Of a stretch of DNA of 64,000 bases, positions 34,822 to 42,577 are shown piece after piece. Positions within the stretch are counted from its first letter, which is position 1; each line of letters starts with the position of its first letter. A model generated the notes under the pieces. The model had not been told where the DNA came from and made no database searches. It saw only the letters and a program-made list of their open reading frames with translations. A program made the translations under genes and the position numbers. Source of the DNA: JBQDBK01 sp052090825 (GTDB taxonomy: Bacteria; Bacillota; Clostridia; Tissierellales; Peptoniphilaceae); assembly GCA_052090825.1 (NCBI GenBank), contig JBQDBK010000009.1:1-64000 (forward strand), written 5' to 3'.

Positions 34822-36174
34822 TTATCCAACTATAATGTTGCCTTCTGCGTACTTTATATTTGAAACTTTTCTTTTTTTCATTATTCCAACTGCTAATGTT
34901 GTTGGACCAACTCTTCCCATAAACATAGTTAATGACAAAATAATTTTAGAAGCGTCATGTAAAGAATCTGTTATTCCTCTAGTTATACCTACAGTTCCAA
35001 ATGCAGATACTGATTCAAATAATATATCTAAGAAAGTAAATCTACCACTCTCTACTATTGACAAACCTAAGGCCACAAATAAAACTAAGCCCATACAAAT
35101 AAACAGTATTGTTAAAGCTTTTAAAACAGTAGAAATTGGAATGTTCCTTTTTGCAAAAACAATTTTTCTATCTCCTCTAACAACAGATAAAGCAGAAAAT
35201 AATAGTACCCCGAAAGTACTAACTTTAATACCTCCAGCTGTAGAAGCGGAAGCTCCTCCAATAAACATTAATATTATCATTATAAGAGCTGATGAATCTT
35301 GCATCTTAGATATATTTATGGAATTAAAACCTGCTGTTCTAGTAGTTGTAGATTGAAATAAGGACATCAAAAATTTATCTCTTAAAGAATAATTCCCAAT
35401 AGTACTAGGATTAGAATATTCAATCAAAAAAAACGAAAGTGTCCCTATAACCAATAAAATTACTGTCATAATTAAAACCATCTTCGTATGAACATTATAA
35501 TTATTAAATCTGCGATGTCTGTATATATCCATATATACAGTAAACCCCAAACCTCCTAATATTATTAGAACAATAACAGTCAAATTAATTAAGATATTAG
35601 TATTATATCCAACTATAGAATTCCCAAAAATATCAAATCCCGCATTACAAAAAGCTGAAATAGCGTGAAATACAGAATACCATACTCCTATTTTTATCCC
35701 GTATTGAGGTATAAAAACAGTAGAAAACAATAAAGCCCCTATAGCTTCTATTATGAAAGTTATAGTTATAACATACTTACTCAACTTTACAAGTCCTGAC
35801 AAAGTGCTTGTATTTAACTGTTCTTTAATCAGAAGTCTTTGTTTTAATCCAATTTTCATCTTAAAAATTACTGCAATCATAGAGAACATTACCATAGTTC
35901 CCAATCCACCAATTTGTATAAGTACAAGTATAACTATTTTCCCAAATAAACTCCAGTGATTAGCAGTGTTTACAACAGTTAATCCAGTAACACAGGTTGC
36001 TGAACTCGATGTAAAAAGAGCATTTATAAATCCAACGGATTCTTTGTTTACCGAAGCAATAGGTAAATTTAATAAAAGAGTACCTATTAATATTACTAAT
36101 CCAAAAGAAATTCCCAATAATAAAGGTGGATTTTTAATATATCTAGAAATCAAAGATTTAATTTTAGACTTCAT
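34822..36174 (-). CDS. ktrB: potassium uptake membrane subunit (KtrB/TrkH)
   Basis: Four fused membrane-pore-membrane units. The selectivity filter glycines are visible as CVTGLT, CNAGFD, RTAGFN and GTVGIT in a 450-residue polytopic protein. It imports potassium with sodium or proton coupling under KtrA control. ATG after GGAGGCGTAA. Confidence 0.95.
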   Translation of the reverse strand: MKSKIKSLISRYIKNPPLLLGISFGLVILIGTLLLNLPIASVNKESVGFINALFTSSSATCVTGLTVVNTANHWSLFGKIVILVLIQIGGLGTMVMFSMIAVIFKMKIGLKQRLLIKEQLNTSTLSGLVKLSKYVITITFIIEAIGALLFSTVFIPQYGIKIGVWYSVFHAISAFCNAGFDIFGNSIVGYNTNILINLTVIVLIILGGLGFTVYMDIYRHRRFNNYNVHTKMVLIMTVILLVIGTLSFFLIEYSNPSTIGNYSLRDKFLMSLFQSTTTRTAGFNSINISKMQDSSALIMIILMFIGGASASTAGGIKVSTFGVLLFSALSVVRGDRKIVFAKRNIPISTVLKALTILFICMGLVLFVALGLSIVESGRFTFLDILFESVSAFGTVGITRGITDSLHDASKIILSLTMFMGRVGPTTLAVGIMKKRKVSNIKYAEGNIIVG

Positions 36175-36191
36175 TTACGCCTCCTGAAAAA

Positions 36192-36217
36192 AATAAAGCT
36201 CCCGTAGGAACTTTATT
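36192..36217 (-). terminator. intrinsic terminator of infC-rpmI-rplT
   Basis: AATAAAGTTCC pairs with GGAGCTTTATT (36207-36217 with 36192-36202, one mispair) around a 4-base loop, then TTTTTT. It overlaps the rplT stop. Confidence 0.9.
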
Positions 36218-36566
36218 ATTCTCCCTTTGCAACCTCTACTAATTTTGCAAATCCTTGTGGATCATTTATAGCCATCTCAGATAACATTTTTCTATTAATT
36301 TCTACATTAGCTTTTTTTAATCCACTAACAAACTTAGAATAACTCATTCCATTCATTCTTGCTGCTGCATTAATTCTAGCTATCCAAAGTTTTCTAAAAT
36401 CTCTTTTTCTTTGTTTTCTACCAATATATGCATAGCTTAAGGATTTCATGACTGCTTGGTTAGCTGGTCTAAATAATTTAGATTTAGCTCCGAAATATCC
36501 TTTGGCTTGTTTTAATACTTTTTTATGTCTTTTTTTGGCATTAACCGCCCTTTTAATTCTAGCCAT
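36216..36566 (-). CDS. rplT: 50S ribosomal protein L20
   Basis: A 116-residue assembly protein of the 50S subunit with the basic N-terminus ARIKRAVNAKKRHKKVLKQA and QRKRDFRKLWIARINAAAR. In Bacillus, L20 represses its own operon by binding the leader, and a leader of that type is found upstream of infC here. Confidence 0.98.
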   Translation of the reverse strand: MARIKRAVNAKKRHKKVLKQAKGYFGAKSKLFRPANQAVMKSLSYAYIGRKQRKRDFRKLWIARINAAARMNGMSYSKFVSGLKKANVEINRKMLSEMAINDPQGFAKLVEVAKGE

Positions 36567-36580
36567 TATTTACCTCCTAC

Positions 36581-36772
36581 TTATGGAATCATGTGATCAA
36601 TTCTTTTTTGATCACCTTTACTTACTATACTAGACTTTCTTAATTTTCTTAATCTTTTTGCTGATTTTTTGCCTGTTAAATGACCTTTAAATGCAGAAAA
36701 TCTTTTTAACTTTCCAGATCCAGTTCTTTTAAATCTCTTAGCTGTACCTCTGTGAGTTTTCATTTTACCCAT
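36581..36772 (-). CDS. rpmI: 50S ribosomal protein L35
   Basis: A 63-residue basic protein, start GKMKTHRGTAKRFKRTGSGK and the block HLTGKKSAKRLRKLRK are diagnostic. ATG with GGAGGATG. Standard middle gene of infC-rpmI-rplT. Confidence 0.98.
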   Translation of the reverse strand: MGKMKTHRGTAKRFKRTGSGKLKRFSAFKGHLTGKKSAKRLRKLRKSSIVSKGDQKRIDHMIP

Positions 36773-36784
36773 AGTTACATCCTC

Positions 36785-37297
36785 CTATTTATCAGTATTT
36801 GGAGATAAAAACATAACCATATTTCTACCTTCCATCTTTGCTTTTTTGTCCACAATCCCATACTCAGAAACTAATTCAACAAATTTATCAAGTACTTCCT
36901 TACCGATATCAGTATGGCCCATTTCTCTACCCCTAAACCTAACTGCAACCTTTACTCTATCTCCATTTTTCAAAAAAGTTTTTGCATGGTTTACTTTAGT
37001 GTTAAGATCGTGCTCTTCAATATTAGGTGTTAAACGAAGTTCTTTTACATTTATAACTTTTTGTTTCTTTTTAGCATCCTTTTCTTTTTTCATAAGCTCA
37101 TATCTATATTTTCCATAATCTAATATACGACATACAGGTGGCTTTGAATTTGGAGCAATTTTAACAAGGTCCAATCTCTTGTCTTGAGCCATTTCTAAAG
37201 CTCTGTTCTTTGCAACTATACCAACTTGATTTCCTTCTTCATCGATAAGTCTAACTTCCTTATCTCTTATTTCTTCATTAATTTGAAGTTCTTTAAT
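36785..37297 (-). CDS. infC: translation initiation factor IF-3 with ATT start
   Basis: IF-3 selects the initiator codon on the 30S subunit. The first ATG in frame (37192) would give only 135 residues and remove the conserved N-domain. Upstream the frame stays open and reads KELQINEEIRDKEVRLID, GNQVGIVAKNRALE, the normal IF-3 N-terminus. The only codon with a correct ribosome binding site (GGAGG, 9 bases away) is ATT at 37295-37297, giving 170 residues. An ATT start for infC is the classic autoregulatory device in enterobacteria, because IF-3 itself discriminates against it. C-domain signatures include KPPVCRILDYGKY and RFRGREMGH. Confidence 0.93.
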   Translation of the reverse strand: MKELQINEEIRDKEVRLIDEEGNQVGIVAKNRALEMAQDKRLDLVKIAPNSKPPVCRILDYGKYRYELMKKEKDAKKKQKVINVKELRLTPNIEEHDLNTKVNHAKTFLKNGDRVKVAVRFRGREMGHTDIGKEVLDKFVELVSEYGIVDKKAKMEGRNMVMFLSPNTDK

Positions 37298-37424
37298 TTC
37301 TAAGCACCTCCGTTAAAATTAAAAATGCGGACACAAAAATGCCCGCAAGAATATATTACATAACTATTCTTAAATAACCTTATGACTTAAGCTAAGGTGA
37401 GAAGCGGACTTCTTCTTATAATTT
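37298..37424 (-). promoter_or_regulatory. L20-type ribosomal protein leader of infC-rpmI-rplT
   Basis: The 5' leader contains AGAAGTCCGCTTCTCACCT (37396-37414), typical of Firmicute L20/infC leaders. A terminator hairpin (37326-37347) follows and then the infC ribosome binding site. L20 binding would favour the terminator. The assignment rests on these motifs and gene order; a covariance search would be decisive. Confidence 0.75.
37321..37347 (-). terminator. attenuator hairpin in the infC leader
   Basis: TGCGGGCA at 37340-37347 pairs with TGTCCGCA at 37326-37333, loop of 6, followed by TTTTTAATTTT. The GTCCGC near 37404-37409 could pair alternatively with the GCGGGC arm, an antiterminator option. 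Confidence 0.78.
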
Positions 37425-37430
37425 GTTATA

Positions 37431-37459
37431 AGTATAGTACAAAACTTGATATTTGTCAA
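37431..37459 (-). promoter_or_regulatory. promoter of infC-rpmI-rplT
   Basis: TTGACA at 37454-37459, exactly 17 bases, TATACT at 37431-37436, just after the stop of the U32 gene. Confidence 0.88.
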
Positions 37460-37464
37460 GAAAT

Positions 37465-38691
37465 TTATTTATTTTTCTTTCTTATAAAGTAACCTGGACT
37501 AACTTTTTCTTTCACTTTTATTTTAAATATTTGTTTAGCTTTATTTGCAACATCTATAGGATTATCTTTTTCATCTGTCATATAATCTAATTTTTGACTA
37601 AAGAATTTAATTTCAGGACCAAATATTTCAACAGATTCACCTTTAAATACCCTATTTCTTTGTTCAACTGTAGCTATCTTTGTCTCATTATCATAGTCTA
37701 ATATTATTCCTACAAAATCATATCCTCTTATATAAGAATTTGTTTCATAAACTTGTGAATCTCTATTAGCCTTTCCATAAAAAAAACCTGTAGTGAAATC
37801 TCTATGACTCACTTTTTTTATTTCTTCTAATAATTGAGGATCAAATTTATAATTTTCTTTATTTTCATAAAAAGAATCTATAGCTTGTCTATATGATTTT
37901 ATTACTGTAGCTAAATAATATTCACTTTTCACTCTTCCTTCGATTTTTAAACTACTTATCCCAATATTGATTAAATCGTCAATATGCTCTATCATACATA
38001 GATCTTTTGAATTCATTATAAAAGAACCATCTTCATGTTCTTCTATTGGAAAGTATTCTCCCAGCCTTTTTTCTTCAACTAAATAATATTTATACCTACA
38101 AGCTTGGGAACAATCGCCCATATTAGCATCCCGCCCTGTCATATAATTTGATAATAAACATCTTCCTGAATAAGACATGCACATAGCTCCATGTAAAAAA
38201 GTTTCAACCTCTATTTCATTTCCACAATCTTTTACAATTTCCTCTATTTCTTTGAGAGATAATTCTCTTGCAAGTACAACTCTTTTTGCTCCCATCTCAC
38301 TCCAAAATTTTACAGTTGATGAATTAGTAACTGATCCTTGTGTAGATATATGAATATCTAAATCGGGAACTGTATTATGAATCCTCATAAACATACCTGG
38401 GTCTGATACTATTACAGCATCAACCCCTACCTTATACAAGCTTGTAACATAGTTTTCAATACCTTCTATATCATTATCATGTGGAATTATATTCAAAGTA
38501 ACATGAACTTTTTTCTTTCTATCATGAGCATATTTTACTCCTTTGGCTATATCATCTAAATTGAAATTTTTAGAAGCTTTTCTTAAACCAAAACTTTCTC
38601 CTCCTAAATATACTGCATCTGCACCATAATCAATAGCAACTTTAAGTTTATTTAAATCTCCAGCAGGGGCTAAAAGTTCTACTTTTTTCAT
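37465..38691 (-). CDS. peptidase U32-family protein, TrhP-like tRNA hydroxylation protein
   Basis: A 408-residue U32 protein with LLAPAGDLNKLKVAIDYGADAVYLGG, the signature EVETFLHGAMCMSYSGRC (Cys cluster continuing in GDCSQACRYKY) and a C-terminal beta domain. U32 proteins beside a YrrM methyltransferase (YrrN/YrrO in B. subtilis) make 5-hydroxyuridine at tRNA position 34. A single U32 gene is present, about the size of YrrO. ATG abuts the stop of trmR (TAAATG). Confidence 0.88.
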   Translation of the reverse strand: MKKVELLAPAGDLNKLKVAIDYGADAVYLGGESFGLRKASKNFNLDDIAKGVKYAHDRKKKVHVTLNIIPHDNDIEGIENYVTSLYKVGVDAVIVSDPGMFMRIHNTVPDLDIHISTQGSVTNSSTVKFWSEMGAKRVVLARELSLKEIEEIVKDCGNEIEVETFLHGAMCMSYSGRCLLSNYMTGRDANMGDCSQACRYKYYLVEEKRLGEYFPIEEHEDGSFIMNSKDLCMIEHIDDLINIGISSLKIEGRVKSEYYLATVIKSYRQAIDSFYENKENYKFDPQLLEEIKKVSHRDFTTGFFYGKANRDSQVYETNSYIRGYDFVGIILDYDNETKIATVEQRNRVFKGESVEIFGPEIKFFSQKLDYMTDEKDNPIDVANKAKQIFKIKVKEKVSPGYFIRKKNK

Positions 38692-39339
38692 TTAAAATTT
38701 TCTCCTTACTAATAACATTCCATCTCCTATGGGAACAACTGATGAAATGTAATTCTCATCAGTTTCTATATCTTTTAAAAATTTTCTAAGTCTCTTTACT
38801 ATAGTTATTTTTCTTTTTTTTACTAGTTCTTGATTAGCAATCATACCTTTAAAAAGAACATTGTCACATATTATTATTCCATCTTCATTTAAATTTTTAA
38901 TCGCTAAATTAAAATACTTTTGGTATTGTCCTTTAGCAGCGTCGATAAAAATAAAGTCATATTTTTCAAATTCTTTTTCTAATACTTCATAAGCATCTCC
39001 ATGAACAACTTCAATTCTATCTTCTAAGGAAAATTTTTTTATATTTTCTTTCGCTAATTCAACCATATCATCCCTAATTTCTATAGTCTTCATAAACTCA
39101 ATACTAGATTGACTACTTGTAAGAACTATAGCTGAATAAGCCATAGCAGTTCCTAATTCTAAAACTTTTTTAGGTTTTTGTATAGAAATTAAAAACTTTA
39201 AAAATTCTTCTGATTCTTCTTCTATTATAGGTATATGATTTTCCTTAGCATAATTTCTCATTTCCAAAAATTCATGTTTTTTCTCTGGTATTAAATTTCT
39301 GATATAATTTTCAATGTAATCATAATTTATATATCCCAT
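38692..39339 (-). CDS. trmR: O-methyltransferase, TrmR (YrrM)-like
   Basis: A 215-residue class I SAM methyltransferase: VLELGTAMAYSAIVL, TIEIRDDMVELAKENI and FIFIDAAKGQYQKYF (metal-binding DAAK) match the COMT-like family 3 to which YrrM belongs. TrmR methylates 5-hydroxyuridine to 5-methoxyuridine at tRNA position 34. The adjacent U32 gene supports this over a catechol substrate. Confidence 0.82.
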   Translation of the reverse strand: MGYINYDYIENYIRNLIPEKKHEFLEMRNYAKENHIPIIEEESEEFLKFLISIQKPKKVLELGTAMAYSAIVLTSSQSSIEFMKTIEIRDDMVELAKENIKKFSLEDRIEVVHGDAYEVLEKEFEKYDFIFIDAAKGQYQKYFNLAIKNLNEDGIIICDNVLFKGMIANQELVKKRKITIVKRLRKFLKDIETDENYISSVVPIGDGMLLVRRKF

Positions 39340-39350
39340 TTTAACCTCAC

Positions 39351-39373
39351 AAAAAGGGAATCTTTCGATTCCC
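39351..39373 (-). terminator. intrinsic terminator of the alaS-rnjA operon
   Basis: GGGAATC GAAA GATTCCC (39356-39373) is a 7-bp stem with a GAAA tetraloop, followed by TTTTTG. It ends 3 bases past the RNase J stop. Confidence 0.9.
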
Positions 39374-39376
39374 TAA

Positions 39377-41041
39377 TTAAATTTCCATAATTATTGGAAG
39401 AATCATTGGATTTCTCTTTGTTTGTTGGAATAAAAATCCTTTTAAATCTTCCCTAATATTACTTTTAAGTGATGACCAATCAGTTATAGTATTTTTATCA
39501 CACTTACTTAGAGTATTCTTAACTACATTTTTTGCATCATCCATTAAATCTCCCGATTCTCTAACATACACAAAACCTCTTGAAATAATATCTGGCCCAG
39601 AAATAACCTTAGCCTCTTTCTTAGAAATTGTAACGACAACAGCTATAAGACCATCTTCTGATAAATGCTTCCTATCTCTTAAAACTATGTTACCCACATC
39701 ACCAATTCCTAATCCATCTATAAGAATATTTCCAGATGGAACATCAGCTACTAATTTTGCATCTTTTTGTGAAATTTCTAAAACATTTCCATTATTCATT
39801 ATAAAAATATTTTCTTTTTCTACTCCTAAGGAAGCTGCAATTCTAGCATGTTCAAATAAATGTCTAACTTCTCCATGAGCTGGAATAAAATATTTAGGTC
39901 TTATTAGACTTAATATAAGTTTTAATTCTTCTTGGCAAGCATGACCTGAAACATGAATCTCAGTTAAGCTTTCGTAAATAACTTTTGCTCCAGTTTCTAA
40001 TAATTTATTAATAATTTTTGAAACATCTTTCTCATTTCCAGGTATAGGAGTTGCTGATAAAATAACTACATCATTAGGAGTTAACTTTATCTGTCTATGC
40101 TCCCCATAAGCCACTCTTGTTAAAGCACTCATTGGTTCTCCTTGTGAACCAGTTGTTATAAATACTAACTCAGAATCATCATATTTACCCATGTTTTTTA
40201 TATCCACTATAGTATCTTTTTTTACTTTTAAATACCCTAACTTTTTGGCTGCATCAGTTACATTTAACATAGATCTTCCAGAAAGAACAACTTTTCTATT
40301 ATATTTTTCTGCAGCTGTTATAATTTGCTGAACTCTATGAACATTAGAAGCAAAAGTTGCAATTATAATTCTATTATTTTCTGCTTCAGAAAATATCCTA
40401 TTAAAAGTTTCCCCTACCTTAGATTCACTCATGGTATATCCAGGTCTTAATACATTGGTTGATTCCCCAATCATAGCTATAACACCACGTTCACCAATTT
40501 GAGCAATCCTTTGAAGATCTATCACTTCTCCTAATATTGGATTAAAATCTACTTTAAAATCTCCAGAGTGATAAACATAACCTAGTGGAGTCTTTATTGC
40601 TATGGCACAAGCATCTGGAATAGAATGATTTACATTTATCCATTCAACTTCCATCTTGCCTAGTTTCACTTTATCTCCAGCCTTAACTACATTTAAATCC
40701 ACCTTTCCCAAATTATGTTCTTTCAATTTATTAGTCAATAAACTTATAGTAAGAGGTGTACCGTAAATAGGCATTTTAATCTTTTTTAAAATATAAGGAA
40801 TCGCTCCTATATGATCTTCATGACCATGAGTTAATACAAGCCCTTTTATTTTATCTTTATTTTTTATTAAATAAGTTACATCAGGAATTACTATATCAAT
40901 TCCCAACATCTCATCTTCAGGAAAAGTCATCCCGCAATCAATTATTAGTATCTCATCTCTATATTCTACTAGAGTTAAATTTTTTCCTATCTCGTGCATT
41001 CCGCCAAGAGGAATAATTTTTAACTTATTACTGTTTCTCAT
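39377..41041 (-). CDS. rnj: ribonuclease J
   Basis: Metallo-beta-lactamase/beta-CASP 5'-3' exonuclease and endonuclease of the RNA degradosome. It has the zinc motif LTHGHEDHIGAIPYIL, HSIPDA, HSGDFKVD, beta-CASP block ASNVHRVQQII, and HVSGHACQEEL in 554 residues. Only one RNase J gene is seen here. ATG after GGAG within the last codons of fur (14-base overlap). Confidence 0.96.
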   Translation of the reverse strand: MRNSNKLKIIPLGGMHEIGKNLTLVEYRDEILIIDCGMTFPEDEMLGIDIVIPDVTYLIKNKDKIKGLVLTHGHEDHIGAIPYILKKIKMPIYGTPLTISLLTNKLKEHNLGKVDLNVVKAGDKVKLGKMEVEWINVNHSIPDACAIAIKTPLGYVYHSGDFKVDFNPILGEVIDLQRIAQIGERGVIAMIGESTNVLRPGYTMSESKVGETFNRIFSEAENNRIIIATFASNVHRVQQIITAAEKYNRKVVLSGRSMLNVTDAAKKLGYLKVKKDTIVDIKNMGKYDDSELVFITTGSQGEPMSALTRVAYGEHRQIKLTPNDVVILSATPIPGNEKDVSKIINKLLETGAKVIYESLTEIHVSGHACQEELKLILSLIRPKYFIPAHGEVRHLFEHARIAASLGVEKENIFIMNNGNVLEISQKDAKLVADVPSGNILIDGLGIGDVGNIVLRDRKHLSEDGLIAVVVTISKKEAKVISGPDIISRGFVYVRESGDLMDDAKNVVKNTLSKCDKNTITDWSSLKSNIREDLKGFLFQQTKRNPMILPIIMEI

Positions 41042-41495
41042 TCATATTCTCCTTATTTTTAGTATTACAGTTTTTACAATAACCATAGAATTTAAGATTG
41101 TGGTCAACTATTTTAAATTTTTCATCTTTTTCTATCTCATCTTCTAGTGAATCTAATAAATCTATTTTTACTTCTGTCACTTTTCCGCAAGATAAACATA
41201 TTAAATGATGATGTCTATGCTTAGTCTCAGAATTTTTAATCTCATATCTAACAACTCCATCATCAAAGCTAATTTTATATAAAATTTTAAGCTCCTCAAA
41301 AAGCATTAAAGTTCTATAAACTGTAGCTATACCGATTTCTGGAAATTCTTTAGAAACATATTCAAAAACATCATCTGCAGATAAGTGATCATCTGGATGT
41401 TTTAAAAAAACGTTATATATTTCGGCTCTTTGATTGGTATATTTATATCCATTTTCTTTTAATATATCTTTTACATATTGTGTATTATAATCCAT
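41028..41495 (-). CDS. Fur-family metal/peroxide regulator
   Basis: Winged-helix repressor of 155 residues: KYTNQRAEIYNVF, HLSADDVFEYV, IGIATVYRTLMLFEEL, the metal site RHHHLICLSCGKV and a second CKNC pair. It could be Fur, PerR or Zur; the sequence alone does not decide. The frame opens at a TTG at 41510, but GGAGGTGAATCTT precedes the ATG at 41493-41495. A Fur gene before rnj is common in Clostridia. Confidence 0.9.
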   Translation of the reverse strand: MDYNTQYVKDILKENGYKYTNQRAEIYNVFLKHPDDHLSADDVFEYVSKEFPEIGIATVYRTLMLFEELKILYKISFDDGVVRYEIKNSETKHRHHHLICLSCGKVTEVKIDLLDSLEDEIEKDEKFKIVDHNLKFYGYCKNCNTKNKENMNEKQ

Positions 41496-41521
41496 AAGAT
41501 TCACCTCCAAACCATTTATTA

Positions 41522-41767
41522 CTAATTTTCATTCTCGCTAGTTAGTTCCTCATAAACTTGTTTAGCTTCATTTAGTTCTTCATCATCTATCCCTACTAAA
41601 AATTCATTTCCCTCTTTATCAGATTGAATTTTTAGAATATAAATCATATTATCTAAAGAATCACATGATTCCATAGCAACATAATCTGTGTCATCAATAC
41701 TAAATTTAGCATTGATAATAAATTCTACTTTATTCCCTTCTTCATCATAAAAAACATGTTTATCCAT
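41522..41767 (-). CDS. DUF1292 (YrzB-like) protein
   Basis: An 81-residue acidic protein: VFYDEEGNKVEFIINAKF, DYVAMESCD and YILKIQSD match the small DUF1292 family that always follows ruvX in Firmicutes. Function unknown. ATG with AGGAGG. Confidence 0.85.
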   Translation of the reverse strand: MDKHVFYDEEGNKVEFIINAKFSIDDTDYVAMESCDSLDNMIYILKIQSDKEGNEFLVGIDDEELNEAKQVYEELTSENEN

Positions 41768-41775
41768 ACTTCCTC

Positions 41776-42183
41776 CTAATTACTATCTAAATAAATTTGA
41801 AGTATATAGGTAGCAGCTATCTTGTCTACGTATTTTTTCCTATTCTCTCGCCTTACATCTGCTTCTATTAATATTTTATTAGCAGCCATTGTAGTCATTC
41901 TTTCATCAATATAAATAATATCTACATTAAACTTATTCCCTAGTTTATCAGAAAATTTTCTAACTTTTTCGCTTTGAGGACCTAGAGTATTATTCATATT
42001 TTTAGGCAATCCAACAACTACTTTTTTTATACCATATTCTTTTATAATTTTAAATATTTCTTCATATGTTTGTTTGTTTGAGTCTCTTTTTACTGTTAAG
42101 AGTGGTTGAGCTGTAAAGCCTAGTTCATCACTTAAGGCTACCCCAATCCATTTATCTCCTACATCAAGACCTAAAATTCTCAT
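41776..42183 (-). CDS. ruvX: Holliday junction resolvase-like RuvX (YqgF)
   Basis: RNase H-fold nuclease involved in 16S pre-rRNA 5' end maturation. ILGLDVGDKWIGVALSD (first Asp), VVGLPKNMN and YIDERMTT motifs appear in 135 residues, the usual size. Ribosome binding site is weak (GGTTGTGG). Two hairpins lie upstream between ireB and this gene. Confidence 0.95.
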   Translation of the reverse strand: MRILGLDVGDKWIGVALSDELGFTAQPLLTVKRDSNKQTYEEIFKIIKEYGIKKVVVGLPKNMNNTLGPQSEKVRKFSDKLGNKFNVDIIYIDERMTTMAANKILIEADVRRENRKKYVDKIAATYILQIYLDSN

Positions 42184-42206
42184 ATAACCACAACCTCATC
42201 CAAGGT

Positions 42207-42263
42207 ACATATTGGCTCTATTTTTTCAATATGTAATAAATGAGATGGATAAATCCACCTCAT
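42207..42263 (-). other. two hairpins in the ireB-ruvX intergenic region
   Basis: First a 10-bp stem with one G-U (ATGAGGTGGA/TCCATCTCAT, 42240-42263, loop TTTA), then an 8-bp stem (ACATATTG/CAATATGT, 42207-42234, loop of 12). Neither is followed by a long U run. They could be weak termination or processing sites. Confidence 0.45.
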
Positions 42264-42271
42264 CGTTTTAA

Positions 42272-42523
42272 CTAATCTAAATAGGATTTTAATAATTCAG
42301 CTAATAATTCATCTCTTTCAATTTCTTGTATAAGAGATCTTGCATTTTTATAACTAGTTATATAAGTTGGATCTCCAGACAATATATAACCTATAATTTG
42401 ATCTATTGGATTATATCCTTTTTCGGACAAAGCAAAATATACTTCTTTTAAGACACTTTTATACTTATCTCTTTCTAAATTTAATTTTTCAAAAACTTGA
42501 GTTTCATAATTCTTATCGTCCAT
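42272..42523 (-). CDS. ireB: IreB family regulatory phosphoprotein (DUF965)
   Basis: An 83-residue protein containing YALSEKGYNP-type sequence (FALSEKGYNPIDQIIGYILS, GDPTYITSYKNARSLI). IreB is a substrate of the PASTA kinase IreK in enterococci and modulates cephalosporin tolerance; no kinase is in the window. The alaS-ireB-ruvX order is standard. ATG after GGAGGG. Confidence 0.94.
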   Translation of the reverse strand: MDDKNYETQVFEKLNLERDKYKSVLKEVYFALSEKGYNPIDQIIGYILSGDPTYITSYKNARSLIQEIERDELLAELLKSYLD

Positions 42524-42542
42524 AATATAACCCTCCTAAACA

Positions 42543-42548
42543 ATTATA
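42543..42548 (-). promoter_or_regulatory. possible extended -10 promoter of ireB
   Basis: TATGTTATAAT (TGN-TATAAT) lies between alaS and ireB, with no good -35 hexamer. It would give ireB-ruvX-fur-rnj expression independent of alaS. Confidence 0.45.
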
Positions 42549-42577
42549 ACATAGATATTAATTTTAAAAAACTTAAT

